Assembly: GCA_902470765.1 (NCBI GenBank)
Contig: CABRHW010000007.1
Coordinates: 30,271-94,270, forward strand
Direction: 5' to 3'
Source: an uncultured Collinsella sp.
GTDB lineage: Bacteria > Actinomycetota > Coriobacteriia > Coriobacteriales > Coriobacteriaceae
DNA: 64,000 bases
Below are positions 41,169 to 49,292 of this stretch, piece by piece. The notes below the pieces were generated by a model. That model was not told the origin of the DNA. It made no database searches and saw only the letters and a list, made by a program, of their open reading frames with translations. The translations under genes were made by a program, and so were the position numbers. How positions within the stretch are numbered: the stretch's first letter is position 1; the number at the start of each line of letters is the position of its first letter.

Positions 41169-41878
41169 AGACCGATGCCCGCGACCGTGTTATCGTCGCT
41201 CTCGACTGCGACCGTGAGCGTTCGCTCGAGCTTGCCCACGAGCTTTCGGGCCATGCCGCCTGGCTCAAGGTTGGCATGACGCTCTATTACGCCGAGGGTC
41301 CTGAGATCGTCAAGACGTTCAAGGATTTGGGCTTTAAGGTCTTCCTTGACCTCAAGTTCCATGATATTCCGCATCAGGTTCGCGGTGCCGCCCGCTCGGC
41401 CTCACTTGCCGGTGCCGATCTGCTTTCGGTCCACGGCTTGGGTTCGGGCGCCATGCTCGCTGCCTGCCGCGAGGGTGCCGAGGAGGCGCGCGAGGACCGC
41501 GCCAAGCTCGTCGCCATCACCGTTCTCACGAGCATGAATCAGGATGCCTTGAGCGAGATCGGCGTCGAGTCGCCCGTGTCCGAGGAGGCCGCCCGCCTGG
41601 CAAAGCTCGCTCAGGCCAACGGCATCGATGGCATCGTGTGCTCGCCGATGGAGGCTCACGACATGCGTGAGCTGCTGGGTCCCGATGCCCTGATCGTGAC
41701 TCCGGGCGTGCGTCCGGTGGGTGCCGCCCTTGGTGACCAGTCCCGCGTGGCGACGCCTTCCCAGGCTATCGAGCGCGGCGCAAGTCATATTGTGGTGGGC
41801 CGTCCCATCACCGGCGCCGACGATCCGGTTGCCGCCTTTGACGCCATCGTCGCCGAGCTGGTCGAAAACGTCGCGTAA
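41162..41878 (+). CDS. pyrF: orotidine 5'-phosphate decarboxylase
   Basis: Final UMP-forming step. The catalytic Asp-Lys-Asp network is in FLDLKFHDIPHQV, and the phosphate-binding VVGRPITGADDP is at the C-terminus. LTSMNQDAL and IVTPGVRPVG are also conserved. 238 residues. ATG 41162 lies inside pyrD. With it the operon covers pyrB, C, D, K and F; carAB and pyrE are not in the window. Confidence 0.97.
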   Translation: MLETDARDRVIVALDCDRERSLELAHELSGHAAWLKVGMTLYYAEGPEIVKTFKDLGFKVFLDLKFHDIPHQVRGAARSASLAGADLLSVHGLGSGAMLAACREGAEEAREDRAKLVAITVLTSMNQDALSEIGVESPVSEEAARLAKLAQANGIDGIVCSPMEAHDMRELLGPDALIVTPGVRPVGAALGDQSRVATPSQAIERGASHIVVGRPITGADDPVAAFDAIVAELVENVA

Positions 41879-41923
41879 AAGATTCCCCTAAGTCACCACT
41901 TTTGGGTCTCATTAGCACAAAAT

Positions 41924-41981
41924 AGCCCCTGTGCCTGCGTAAACTTTCCCATCCTTTGTGTGGAATCGCAGGTCAGGGGCT
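41924..41981 (+). terminator. long hairpin after the pyr operon
   Basis: AGCCCCTG...CTGCG (41924-41939) pairs with CGCAG...CAGGGGCT (41967-41981), with a small internal loop and a 27-base apical loop. The tail TTAACTTT is weak, so termination may be inefficient. Confidence 0.55.
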
Positions 41982-42042
41982 TAACTTTGGGCGCAGTATA
42001 TTGCACTTTTTGCGGGTATCGTCTAACCTATGGAGCCGCGAT

Positions 42043-42073
42043 TGGGCATTTTGTACGTTCTACGTGCTAAAAT
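42043..42073 (+). promoter_or_regulatory. mihF promoter within an inverted repeat
   Basis: Extended -10 TGC-TAAAAT (42068-42073), with TTGGGC 19 bases upstream. The region is spanned by arms TTGGGCATTTT and AAAATGCCAA, which pair with one bulged G. The start codon lies about 45 bases downstream. Confidence 0.5.
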
Positions 42074-42117
42074 GCCAATTATTGAATCAGATATAACCCA
42101 ACTACTTGGAGGTACGA

Positions 42118-42426
42118 ATGGCACTCCCTCAGCTTACCGATGAGCAGCGCAAGCAGGCTCTTGAGAAGGCTGCTGCCGCACGTCACGCCCGCGCTGAGCT
42201 TCGCGAGCAGATCAAGAAGGGCGAGAAGTCCCTCGAGTCCGTGCTCAACTCCGATGACCCCATCGCTTCCCGCATGAAGGTTTCCACCCTCATCGAGTCT
42301 CTTCCTGGTTATGGCAAGGCCAAGGCCGCCAAGATCATGGAGGAGCTCGGTATCTCCGCTACCCGTCGCGTCCAGGGCCTCGGCGTCCGTCAGCGCGAGC
42401 AGCTCCTCGAGCAGCTGACCAAATAA
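42118..42426 (+). CDS. mihF: integration host factor, actinobacterial type (mIHF)
   Basis: Nucleoid-associated DNA-binding protein of the actinobacterial mIHF family, unrelated in fold to HU/IHF. It binds DNA through helix-two-turn-helix elements. KVSTLIESLPGYGKAKAAKIMEELGIS and ATRRVQGLGVRQREQLLE are family hallmarks (partly given). The adjacent gmk and rpoZ genes match the conserved actinobacterial mihF-gmk-rpoZ order, one of the strongest phylum indicators in the window. ATG 42118 follows TTGGAGGTACGA. Confidence 0.94.
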   Translation: MALPQLTDEQRKQALEKAAAARHARAELREQIKKGEKSLESVLNSDDPIASRMKVSTLIESLPGYGKAKAAKIMEELGISATRRVQGLGVRQREQLLEQLTK

Positions 42427-42996
42427 GTGAGCGCTCAGGATTCCAAGCTCTTTGTGATTTCTGGACCGTCAGGCGCAGGCAAGGGTACGCTCGTCACTCG
42501 TGTGCGCGAGCGCCGCTCGAACCTGGGCCTGACGGTTTCGGCTACCACGCGAGCACCACGCAAAGGTGAGGTCGACGGCGTCAACTACTTTTTTCTGACG
42601 CGCGAGGAGTTCGACCGCCGCGTGGCAAACGGTGAGTTTGTTGAGTGGGCCGAGGTCCACGGTAACTGCTACGGCACGTTGGTGAGCGAGGTCACATCCA
42701 AGCTCGCCTCTGGCGCATCTCTGATTTTGGAGATCGATGTCCAGGGCGCCCTGCAGGTGAAGGAGCGTTTCCCCGAGGCCGTGCTGATCTTTATCAAGCC
42801 GCCTTCGCTTGAGGTGCTCCGCGAGCGTCTAGTCGGTCGCGGTACCGAGACGCCCGAGACGATTGAGCTGCGTATGGCAAACGCCGCCGATGAGCTTGCC
42901 CTTGCCGACCGCTACGACGACGTCGTGGTTAATGACGATCTCGACCGCGCGACCGATGAGCTCGTTCGCGTTCTCGATATGCATGAAAGGATCTGA
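42427..42996 (+). CDS. gmk: guanylate kinase
   Basis: GMP + ATP to GDP + ADP. P-loop VISGPSGAGKGTLV near residue 10, the GMP-binding SATTRAPRKGEVDGVNYFF, and EIDVQGALQVK are diagnostic. 189 residues. The GTG start directly abuts the mihF stop. The final residues overlap no other gene; rpoZ follows after 5 bases. Confidence 0.97.
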   Translation: MSAQDSKLFVISGPSGAGKGTLVTRVRERRSNLGLTVSATTRAPRKGEVDGVNYFFLTREEFDRRVANGEFVEWAEVHGNCYGTLVSEVTSKLASGASLILEIDVQGALQVKERFPEAVLIFIKPPSLEVLRERLVGRGTETPETIELRMANAADELALADRYDDVVVNDDLDRATDELVRVLDMHERI

Positions 42997-43001
42997 GGTC
43001 C

Positions 43002-43283
43002 GTGTCCGTTGTAAAGCCTTGCATTGACGATCTTCTGGAGAAGACCGATCACAACCGCTTCCTGCTCGCTTCGCTTGCCTCCAAGCGCGCCTGCGACATC
43101 AATAGCATGCTGCGTGGCCAGCACAACCGCGTGCTTGCCGTCCAGGATGTCGATGACATCACCATCGGGCTTTCCGGTGCCGATACCATCTCGATGGCTA
43201 TGGACGAGATTGTCGACGGCGACATCTCTTACGACGAGGCCCGTTACGAGAAGGCGCTCGGCCACAAGGTTGCTGAAGCCTAA
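43002..43283 (+). CDS. rpoZ: RNA polymerase omega subunit
   Basis: Small subunit that chaperones beta-prime assembly. The conserved stretch is KTDHNRFLLASLASKRACDIN (as NRFLLASLASKRACDIN), near residue 17. The remaining 60 residues include the Asp-rich VQDVDDITIGLSGADTISMAMDEI region, conserved in actinobacterial omega. GTG 43002. 93 residues. thiI follows with no gap. Confidence 0.94.
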   Translation: MSVVKPCIDDLLEKTDHNRFLLASLASKRACDINSMLRGQHNRVLAVQDVDDITIGLSGADTISMAMDEIVDGDISYDEARYEKALGHKVAEA

Positions 43284-44528
43284 ATGGCGGCTCGCGTCTG
43301 CCTGGTCCACTATCACGAGGTTGGACTGAAGGGTAAGAACCGCGCACATTTTGAGCATATCCTCATGGATAACATCAAGGCGGCCTTGGCCGCCTTTTCC
43401 GTGAATGCCGTGTCTCGAATTTCCGGTTATATCCTCGTGACCTTTAACGAGCATCAGGCCGACGAGGCGGCGCGTGTCATTCGCACCGTTCCCGGCGTTG
43501 CTCGCGTGTCTTTGGCGTATCACACCAATCGCGACCCTCAGGAGTACTGTGCCGCCGCCGTGAAGGCGCTGCGCGAGTTTGGTTCCTTCGATTCGTTTAA
43601 GGTGCACGCCAAGCGCTCCAATACCGACTATGAGCTCACCTCGATTGACATCAATCGTCAGGTGGGCGAGGTGTTGTGTGAGGCCTTCCCCGATAAAAAG
43701 GTCCAAATGCACGACCCCGATGCGATGGTGCACGTACTGGTGGTCCAGGGTAGCGTCTACGTGTACGCGCGCTCCGAGCGCGGCGTGGGCGGTCTGCCGG
43801 TGGGTTCTGCCGGCAAGGTCGTGACGCTGCTGTCGTCGGGTATCGATTCTCCGGTGGCGACCTGGATGCTCGCGCGTCGCGGTGCGGTGTGCGTGCCGGT
43901 ACATTTCTCCGGTCGTCCGCAGACGCCCGATACGAGCGAGTATTTGGTGCAGGACATCATCCGTGCGCTTGAGCCGGGTGTCCAGATCGGCCGCCTGTAC
44001 GTGGTGCCGTTTGGCGACTGCCAGCGTGAGATTTCGGCCACCTGTCCCAGCAACCTGCGCGTGATCATGTACCGCCGCATTATGTATTCGGTTGCCGAGC
44101 GCATTGCACACATCGAGGGTGCCAAGGCCATCGTTACGGGCGAATCGCTTGGACAGGTTGCCTCCCAAACGCTTGAGAACATCATGGCCGTCAACGAGGC
44201 CGTGAAGATCCCCGTGTTCCGTCCTCTCATCGGTTCGGACAAGCAGGAGATCATCGCGCGCGCCGAGGAGATCGGTACGTTCGATATCTCGACTGAGGCC
44301 GCTCCCGACTGCTGCACGCTGTTTATGCCGCGCCGTCCCGAGACGCACGCTAAACTCGATGCCGTGCATGAGGCCTGGGAGTTGTTCGATCATGAGGAGA
44401 TGATCGAGCGCCTGCTCAAGCAGACCGAGTACATCGACTTCGAGAGCAACACGTATAAGGCCCCTAAGACCTTAAAACGCAAACATTCGGAGCTTGCTCC
44501 GCGTGAGATTTACCAAGATCACGAGTAA
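43284..44528 (+). CDS. thiI: tRNA 4-thiouridine(8) synthase ThiI
   Basis: PP-loop ATPase that thiolates U8 of tRNA and, in some species, supplies sulfur for thiamin. NFLD and THUMP domains occupy the first 165 residues. The PP-loop is VTLLSSGIDSPVATWMLARRG, then VTGESLGQVASQTLEN and PVFRPLIGSDKQEI. The enzyme ends near residue 414 without the C-terminal rhodanese domain of E. coli ThiI. It therefore depends on another sulfur donor, as do Bacillus enzymes of this short type. The ATG follows the rpoZ stop directly. Confidence 0.96.
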   Translation: MAARVCLVHYHEVGLKGKNRAHFEHILMDNIKAALAAFSVNAVSRISGYILVTFNEHQADEAARVIRTVPGVARVSLAYHTNRDPQEYCAAAVKALREFGSFDSFKVHAKRSNTDYELTSIDINRQVGEVLCEAFPDKKVQMHDPDAMVHVLVVQGSVYVYARSERGVGGLPVGSAGKVVTLLSSGIDSPVATWMLARRGAVCVPVHFSGRPQTPDTSEYLVQDIIRALEPGVQIGRLYVVPFGDCQREISATCPSNLRVIMYRRIMYSVAERIAHIEGAKAIVTGESLGQVASQTLENIMAVNEAVKIPVFRPLIGSDKQEIIARAEEIGTFDISTEAAPDCCTLFMPRRPETHAKLDAVHEAWELFDHEEMIERLLKQTEYIDFESNTYKAPKTLKRKHSELAPREIYQDHE

Positions 44529-44538
44529 ATTTGTGCAT

Positions 44539-44571
44539 AGACCGACGATGCGCCTGCATCGTCGGTCTTTT
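44539..44571 (+). terminator. intrinsic terminator of mihF-thiI
   Basis: Perfect 13 bp stem AGACCGACGATGC / GCATCGTCGGTCT with a GCCT loop, followed by TTTT. Confidence 0.9.
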
Positions 44572-44646
44572 GCTATCTGGGCATTAGGCGATAAACGGTT
44601 CATTTGTCGACGTGTGCCTGAATAAATGGACATTATTTCGCAAGGT

Positions 44647-44666
44647 TTTGGTCAGCTTTTGGTTTG
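44647..44666 (+). promoter_or_regulatory. putative competence box upstream of comEA-comEC
   Basis: The same 20-mer as at 16097-16116, identical at every base, here 75 bases upstream of the comEA ATG. A further TTTTGG lies at 44681-44686 after AAAACCGG. No clear -10 box follows at standard spacing. Confidence 0.6.
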
Positions 44667-44741
44667 ACCGCGAAAACCGGTTTTGGGGCTTGGCAGTCGG
44701 ACGGCTCTTTTCCTGACACGATGTTGTTGGGAGGTTATGCT

Positions 44742-45455
44742 ATGGCGCAGCGCGAACAACACGAACGGGTCAAAAAGATGGACCTCTGGGCGGGCAAGCT
44801 GCTCGGTCATAAGGTAGTGGTGATGGCGATACTGGTCGTCATTGCGATGGCGAGTGGACTGGCGATGGCGAATCTTGGCGGCGGTGTCGACGGTGTGTCG
44901 TTTGAGCGCACTGATGGTTCGGGTTCGTTGGTGGATCCGGGATCCGGCGATGCCTCGAGCGGAAAGACATCCGAAGGCTCTTCGTCTAAGGCGTCTGCCG
45001 CGGCAGAGGTTTATGTCGATGTTGATGGCGCCGTTGTGTCGCCCGGTGTATATCGTCTCAAGGACGGCGCGCGAGTGGCTCAGGCGATTGATGCCGCCGG
45101 CGGGCTGGCGCCCGAGGCAGACGTTACGGGGCTCAATCGGGCATCTAAGGTCGTCGATGGACAGAAGATTCACGTTCCAACGGTAGGGGAGCAGCAGGCG
45201 TCCATTGCGGAAGCCGGTGTTGATGGTGGGGCTTCCGCATCGTCGGGCGTTAGTGGCGCAACAGGTCTAGTAAACATCAATACGGCAAGCGCGGCAGAGC
45301 TACAGACGCTCTCGGGCATCGGTCCCTCAATGGCACAGTCGATTATCGATGAGCGGACAAAGAACGGTGCTTTTGCCTCGGTTGACGATCTGATGCGTGT
45401 GTCGGGAATCGGCGAGAAGAAGCTTGCCAAAATCAAAGATTGCATCTGCGTATGA
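44742..45455 (+). CDS. comEA: competence DNA receptor ComEA
   Basis: Membrane-anchored DNA receptor for natural transformation. After a short basic cytoplasmic start comes one membrane helix (VVVMAILVVIAMASGLAMA). A Ser/Ala linker and an SLBB domain (VYVDVDGAVVSPGVYRLKDG) follow. Two C-terminal helix-hairpin-helix motifs (VNINTASAAELQTLSGIGPS and LMRVSGIGEKKLAKIK) bind DNA. ATG 44742 is preceded by GGGAGG at 7 bases; ATG 44721 is an alternative. comEC overlaps its stop (ATGA). Confidence 0.95.
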   Translation: MAQREQHERVKKMDLWAGKLLGHKVVVMAILVVIAMASGLAMANLGGGVDGVSFERTDGSGSLVDPGSGDASSGKTSEGSSSKASAAAEVYVDVDGAVVSPGVYRLKDGARVAQAIDAAGGLAPEADVTGLNRASKVVDGQKIHVPTVGEQQASIAEAGVDGGASASSGVSGATGLVNINTASAAELQTLSGIGPSMAQSIIDERTKNGAFASVDDLMRVSGIGEKKLAKIKDCICV

Positions 45456-47755
45456 GTGCGACCGAGCGCGAGCACGTGATGCCTCCGCGGCCCCTGATTC
45501 CGTGGACGATGGCCCTGTGTGCCGGCATGTGCATGAGCTGCGTCTTGGTGCTCAACATAGCCGCTGATGCGCTGCTGAGGGAGCGGGCGCCGGCGGTCGG
45601 GCCACTATGGGCCATTCCCTTTGCGGCAGCGGTATTCGTTGTGCTGGCTCAATCTTGTGCGCGGCTTGCTCCTTGGAAGCGGTGGCTGTATGCCGCTTCC
45701 GTCGGTCTCGTGGCGGGAGCGGTCGTCTCGGCGTGGTGGGCTGTGGGTGCGCTCAACTCCTCGAAGGCGCTCGATGGTCGAGCGGCAAGCAGCCTCGAGT
45801 TTGTCGTGCAGGGCGACCCATCCATAAACGACGACGTGTATTCCTATACCTGCGAGGCATGCGCGGACGGTAAGAACTTGGCAACGGTTCGCCTATCGTG
45901 TGATCGTGAGCTCAAGGTCGGGGCGCACGTGCGTGTTATCGGTCGCGTTTCACGTTTTGAGAACGATGCGTATGGACGATCGCGCGTGCTCCGAGGCGAG
46001 GTGCGCAAGGTTAAAGCCGTTCGGATTGTGTCGGTCGATGAGGGTTCTCCGGGGCCGCTGCTTCGGCTGCGAAATGGGCTGCTTGCGTCCATCGCGCCTG
46101 CGACCGATCCGGCGCGTGCGCTCATAGCCGGTGTCGTCTGCGGTCGTTCGGCCGAGCTGCGCGCCCAGCCGGCGGGCGACTGGTTTTCGGTGACGGGAAC
46201 GGCGCATCTTATCGCCGTATCGGGCAGCCATTTGGCTATCGTGGGGTTTGTAATCGAGGGTGTATTGCAAAAGACTCGGTGCTCACGTTGCCTTCAGTGG
46301 GCGATATTGGCGATAACGCTTGTGGGCTATGCTGCCTTTACGGGCGCGTCTCCCTCGGCCGTGCGCGCGTGCTGCATGGTGTTCGCGACGCTTGTCGTAA
46401 ACGGCGCGGGGCGTCGCCGGCACGGCCTTTCGGCACTCTTCGTAACCATGTCCATCTTTGTGCTACTGCGGCCGACGGTGCTGTTCGAGATGGGCTTTCA
46501 GCTTTCATGTGCCAGCGTCTTTGCTATTCTGTGCTTTTGCCCCTATGCGACCTACGCTTTGAGTGAGCTGGGTGTGCCATCGGGCGTTGCCAGCATGCTT
46601 TCCGTCACGCTGTGCTCGCAACTGGCGACACTTCCCATTACCATTCCTGCCTTCGGTACATTCTCGCTCATTGCTCCGTTGGCAAATGCGGTCATCGGTC
46701 CGGTTGTGAGCGTATTGCTCGCTGTGTCGATCGTGCTGGCTCCCTTTTCGCTCGTGGGACCGTTGCGGACTTGGGCGCTCGTTGTGCCCATGATTGCCGC
46801 CCGTTGCGCGCTGTTCTTCGAGCAGCTGTTTGCCGCCATGCCGGGTGCATCCGTGGGCGTGCCGCCCGATAGCATGTGGATTTACCTAGTGCCGTGTTTG
46901 CTGGCGGTTCTGCTGGTCTGGTGGCCGCGTCCCCGTGTACGTCCTATGGCGGTGGGGCTTGCATGCCTGGTGCTCTTGGCTGCGATTCCGTACGTCTATT
47001 GGGATCGATTTGCTCCGCCTTCGGTGACGGTGCTCGATGTGGGCCAGGCCGATGCGATTCTTATCCGCCAGGGCGGCACAGTAGCGCTCGTCGACTGTGG
47101 GCTCGACGAGCGTGTGGTGGCGGCGTTGGTTCGCAATAACGTGCACCATATCGATGCCGTCTTTGTGACGCATTGGGATGAGGACCACTGGGGTGGTCTG
47201 CCTGCCGTGCTCGAACAGTTTTCGGTCGGAACGATTGCCGTGGCGGCGGATGCGCTGGAGGATGCTCCTGCCGAGGTATTGAACCGACCTGGCGTGGAGT
47301 ATCGGCAGGTGCGCCGTGGGGATACGGTCGATATCGGCTCATTTTGCGCCCGCGTGATGTGGCCATTCGAGTCCGTGGATGGCGAGGGAAATGAGGATTC
47401 GCTCGTCCTGCTGCTCTCTTATGTTCAGGAAGGCAAGGGCCTTCGTATGCTCCTCACCGGTGATGCCGAGCTCGACCAAGAACGGGAATTCGTGCAGGAG
47501 GTGGGGGATATCGATGTCCTTAAACTTGGGCATCACGGCTCCAAGGTTTCAGTCGATGGCGAGTTGCTGGGCGTCCTGAAGCCCGAGCTTTCCCTCGCGA
47601 GCGCGGGCGAGGGGAATCGATACGGCCATCCGTCCGATGCCTGCATCGATGCCGTTAAGGAAGCGGGCGGCGTGTTCACGTGCACCATCGAACACGGCGA
47701 CATTACCGTCACGCCGACTGTGAATGGCTTTGCGATGCGATGCCAGAGACCGTGA
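45452..47755 (+). CDS. comEC: DNA uptake channel/nuclease ComEC
   Basis: Polytopic protein that carries transforming DNA across the membrane and probably degrades one strand. N-terminal helices and a DUF4131-like OB region are followed by the Competence domain, with GTAHLIAVSGSHLAIVGFVIEG and FTGASPSAVRACCMV, and many further helices. The C-terminal metallo-beta-lactamase domain has FVTHWDEDHWGGLPAVLEQF, LLTGDAELDQERE and LKLGHHGSKVS, so the metal site looks intact. 767 residues, full length. It begins four bases before the end of comEA. Confidence 0.95.
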   Translation: MSATEREHVMPPRPLIPWTMALCAGMCMSCVLVLNIAADALLRERAPAVGPLWAIPFAAAVFVVLAQSCARLAPWKRWLYAASVGLVAGAVVSAWWAVGALNSSKALDGRAASSLEFVVQGDPSINDDVYSYTCEACADGKNLATVRLSCDRELKVGAHVRVIGRVSRFENDAYGRSRVLRGEVRKVKAVRIVSVDEGSPGPLLRLRNGLLASIAPATDPARALIAGVVCGRSAELRAQPAGDWFSVTGTAHLIAVSGSHLAIVGFVIEGVLQKTRCSRCLQWAILAITLVGYAAFTGASPSAVRACCMVFATLVVNGAGRRRHGLSALFVTMSIFVLLRPTVLFEMGFQLSCASVFAILCFCPYATYALSELGVPSGVASMLSVTLCSQLATLPITIPAFGTFSLIAPLANAVIGPVVSVLLAVSIVLAPFSLVGPLRTWALVVPMIAARCALFFEQLFAAMPGASVGVPPDSMWIYLVPCLLAVLLVWWPRPRVRPMAVGLACLVLLAAIPYVYWDRFAPPSVTVLDVGQADAILIRQGGTVALVDCGLDERVVAALVRNNVHHIDAVFVTHWDEDHWGGLPAVLEQFSVGTIAVAADALEDAPAEVLNRPGVEYRQVRRGDTVDIGSFCARVMWPFESVDGEGNEDSLVLLLSYVQEGKGLRMLLTGDAELDQEREFVQEVGDIDVLKLGHHGSKVSVDGELLGVLKPELSLASAGEGNRYGHPSDACIDAVKEAGGVFTCTIEHGDITVTPTVNGFAMRCQRP

Positions 47756-47763
47756 CGACGTCG

Positions 47764-47793
47764 TTGGCGTGTGGTGGGCCCCTGGGCTAGAAT
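47764..47793 (+). promoter_or_regulatory. candidate sigma-A promoter of holA
   Basis: TTGGCG, 18 bases, TAGAAT, just after the comEC stop and 40 bases ahead of holA. It would let this essential gene be expressed outside competence. Confidence 0.6.
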
Positions 47794-47833
47794 GGCACGG
47801 AACGAATGCGAAGGCCTGCGGGAGGGGAGTGCA

Positions 47834-48796
47834 ATGTCCGAAACCGGTCTGCTGCCGGCATATCTGATCGTCGGTACCGACGGAGTCAAGCGCGATCACG
47901 CCGTCTCGCGTATGAAAGCGCGTCTGGAAAAGTCGGGTATGGTCGAGTTCAACCTCGACGAGCGCGATATGACCAAGGACCCCGATATCGAGTCTATTAT
48001 CGGATCGCTTAACACCTTTCCCATGGGCAGCGAGTTTCGCTTAGTAATCCTTGATGGCTGCTCAAAGCTCGCCAAGGCGGTCTCGGAGCCGCTCGTTGAG
48101 TATCTGGCGAGTCCCAGCCCCACAACGGTCTGCCTCATCATCGCCGACTCGCTTGCCAAGAACACGCGCCTGTATAAGGCGATCGCCAAGATCGACAAGA
48201 AGGCCGTGATCGATTGCTCCGGCACCAAGCGCTGGGAGCTACCGCGCCGTGTGCAGCAGATGGCGACGCAGCACGGCAAGTCGATCTCGACGGCGGCCGC
48301 CGAGGAACTCGTCTCGCGTTCGGGTGAAAACACTCGCATGCTCGATAACGACTTGGCTAAGCTTGCCCAGATGGTCGAGGCGCCCCAGATTGAGCTTGCC
48401 GACGTTGAGCGCTGGATTGTACGTACGGCCGAGGTTCAACCCTGGGACTTCCTCAACGCCGTCTCGGCTCGCGATATGCGGCGATCGCTCGAGCTCTTTA
48501 AGCTTTTGCCCTCCAAGAGCTACGTGTGGACTTACACATTGCTGTGCGGCCGCATCCGCGAGCTTATCGTTGCCAAGGCGCTCGATGCGCGCGGACAGGG
48601 TCGTGAGCTGGCCGCAACGCTCAAGCTCCAGTCCTGGCAGGTCAAGAATCACCTGACCTGGGCACGTCGCTTTTCGATGGCAGAGCTCGTTGCCGCGCTC
48701 GAGGGCGCGGTCGATGTGGAGCTCGCACTGAAGGGTTCGGCCGATTCTCAGACCGCGCTTTTGCTCTGGATTACGAACATCTTGAGAAAATCGTGA
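47834..48796 (+). CDS. holA: DNA polymerase III delta subunit
   Basis: Clamp-loader wrench subunit. The N-terminal AAA+-like domain begins LLPAYLIVGTDGVKRDHAVSRM. Later LKLQSWQVKNHLTWARRFS matches the family C-terminal collar (xLGIPPFxVxKxxxxAR-like). 320 residues. ATG 47834 follows GGAGGGGAGT. The position after comEC and before rpsT is conserved in Gram-positives and supports a call that sequence similarity alone would make weaker. Confidence 0.93.
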   Translation: MSETGLLPAYLIVGTDGVKRDHAVSRMKARLEKSGMVEFNLDERDMTKDPDIESIIGSLNTFPMGSEFRLVILDGCSKLAKAVSEPLVEYLASPSPTTVCLIIADSLAKNTRLYKAIAKIDKKAVIDCSGTKRWELPRRVQQMATQHGKSISTAAAEELVSRSGENTRMLDNDLAKLAQMVEAPQIELADVERWIVRTAEVQPWDFLNAVSARDMRRSLELFKLLPSKSYVWTYTLLCGRIRELIVAKALDARGQGRELAATLKLQSWQVKNHLTWARRFSMAELVAALEGAVDVELALKGSADSQTALLLWITNILRKS

Positions 48797-48845
48797 TGAT
48801 ACCTGCCTATTTGACAAATTCGTTCTATCCCTTTGAGGGGGAGCG

Positions 48846-48854
48846 TGCTATAGT
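48846..48854 (+). promoter_or_regulatory. extended -10 promoter of rpsT
   Basis: TGC-TATAGT about 75 bases upstream of the rpsT start. A perfect TTGACA lies at 48811-48816, but at 32 bases it is too far to be its -35. Confidence 0.55.
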
Positions 48855-48929
48855 AGGCGCTTGCATGACCTCACCGTGTCTCAGAGGTGTCATACATTTT
48901 TTGCAAGGAACTCGAAAGGAACTCCAGAA

Positions 48930-49196
48930 GTGGCAAACATCAAGTCTCAGAAGAAGCGTATCCGCACCAATGAGGCAGCTCGCATGCGTAACAAGGCTGT
49001 CAAGTCCGAGCTCAAGACGCTGACCAAGCACGTCCAGTCCGCCGTCGCCGAGGGCGACGCCGAGAAGGCCCAAGCTGCCCTCAAGACCGTCACCAAGCGT
49101 CTCGACATGGCTGCCGCCAAGCATGTTATCCACAAGAACCAGGCTTCCAACCGCAAGTCCGGTCTTGCCAAGCTCGTGAACAGCATCAACGCCTAA
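48930..49196 (+). CDS. rpsT: 30S ribosomal protein S20 (bS20)
   Basis: Helical 16S-binding protein. ANIKSQKKRIRTNEAARMRN at the N-terminus and HKNQASNRKSGLAKLVN at the C-terminus are diagnostic. GTG 48930 gives the usual MANIKSQKKR start, with GAAAGGAACTCC upstream. 88 residues. Monocistronic, with its own promoter and a strong terminator. Confidence 0.96.
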   Translation: MANIKSQKKRIRTNEAARMRNKAVKSELKTLTKHVQSAVAEGDAEKAQAALKTVTKRLDMAAAKHVIHKNQASNRKSGLAKLVNSINA

Positions 49197-49231
49197 GTTG
49201 TAAATTTCACACCACACAGATTACGCGCATA

Positions 49232-49267
49232 AATGGAGCCTGTTTTATGGAACAGGCTCCATTTTTT
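49232..49267 (+). terminator. intrinsic terminator of rpsT
   Basis: Perfect 13 bp stem AATGGAGCCTGTT / AACAGGCTCCATT with TTATGG loop, followed by TTTTT. It ends only about 25 bases before the lepA start codon. Confidence 0.9.
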
Positions 49268-49279
49268 GTATCGCTCGGG

Positions 49280-49285
49280 TAAGAT
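49280..49285 (+). promoter_or_regulatory. -10 box of lepA, implying a leaderless mRNA
   Basis: TAAGAT ends 7 bases before the lepA ATG, so transcription should begin at or next to the A of ATG. The intervening AGTCCGC contains no ribosome-binding site. The nine bases GCTCGGGTA around it recur at the dnaJ-like promoter (53392-53399 region). Confidence 0.5.
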
Positions 49286-49292
49286 AGTCCGC

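Noticed and set aside
48811..48816. Perfect TTGACA upstream of rpsT as its -35.
   Set aside because: The only good -10 (TATAGT) lies 32 bases away; at 17 bases there is no -10-like sequence.
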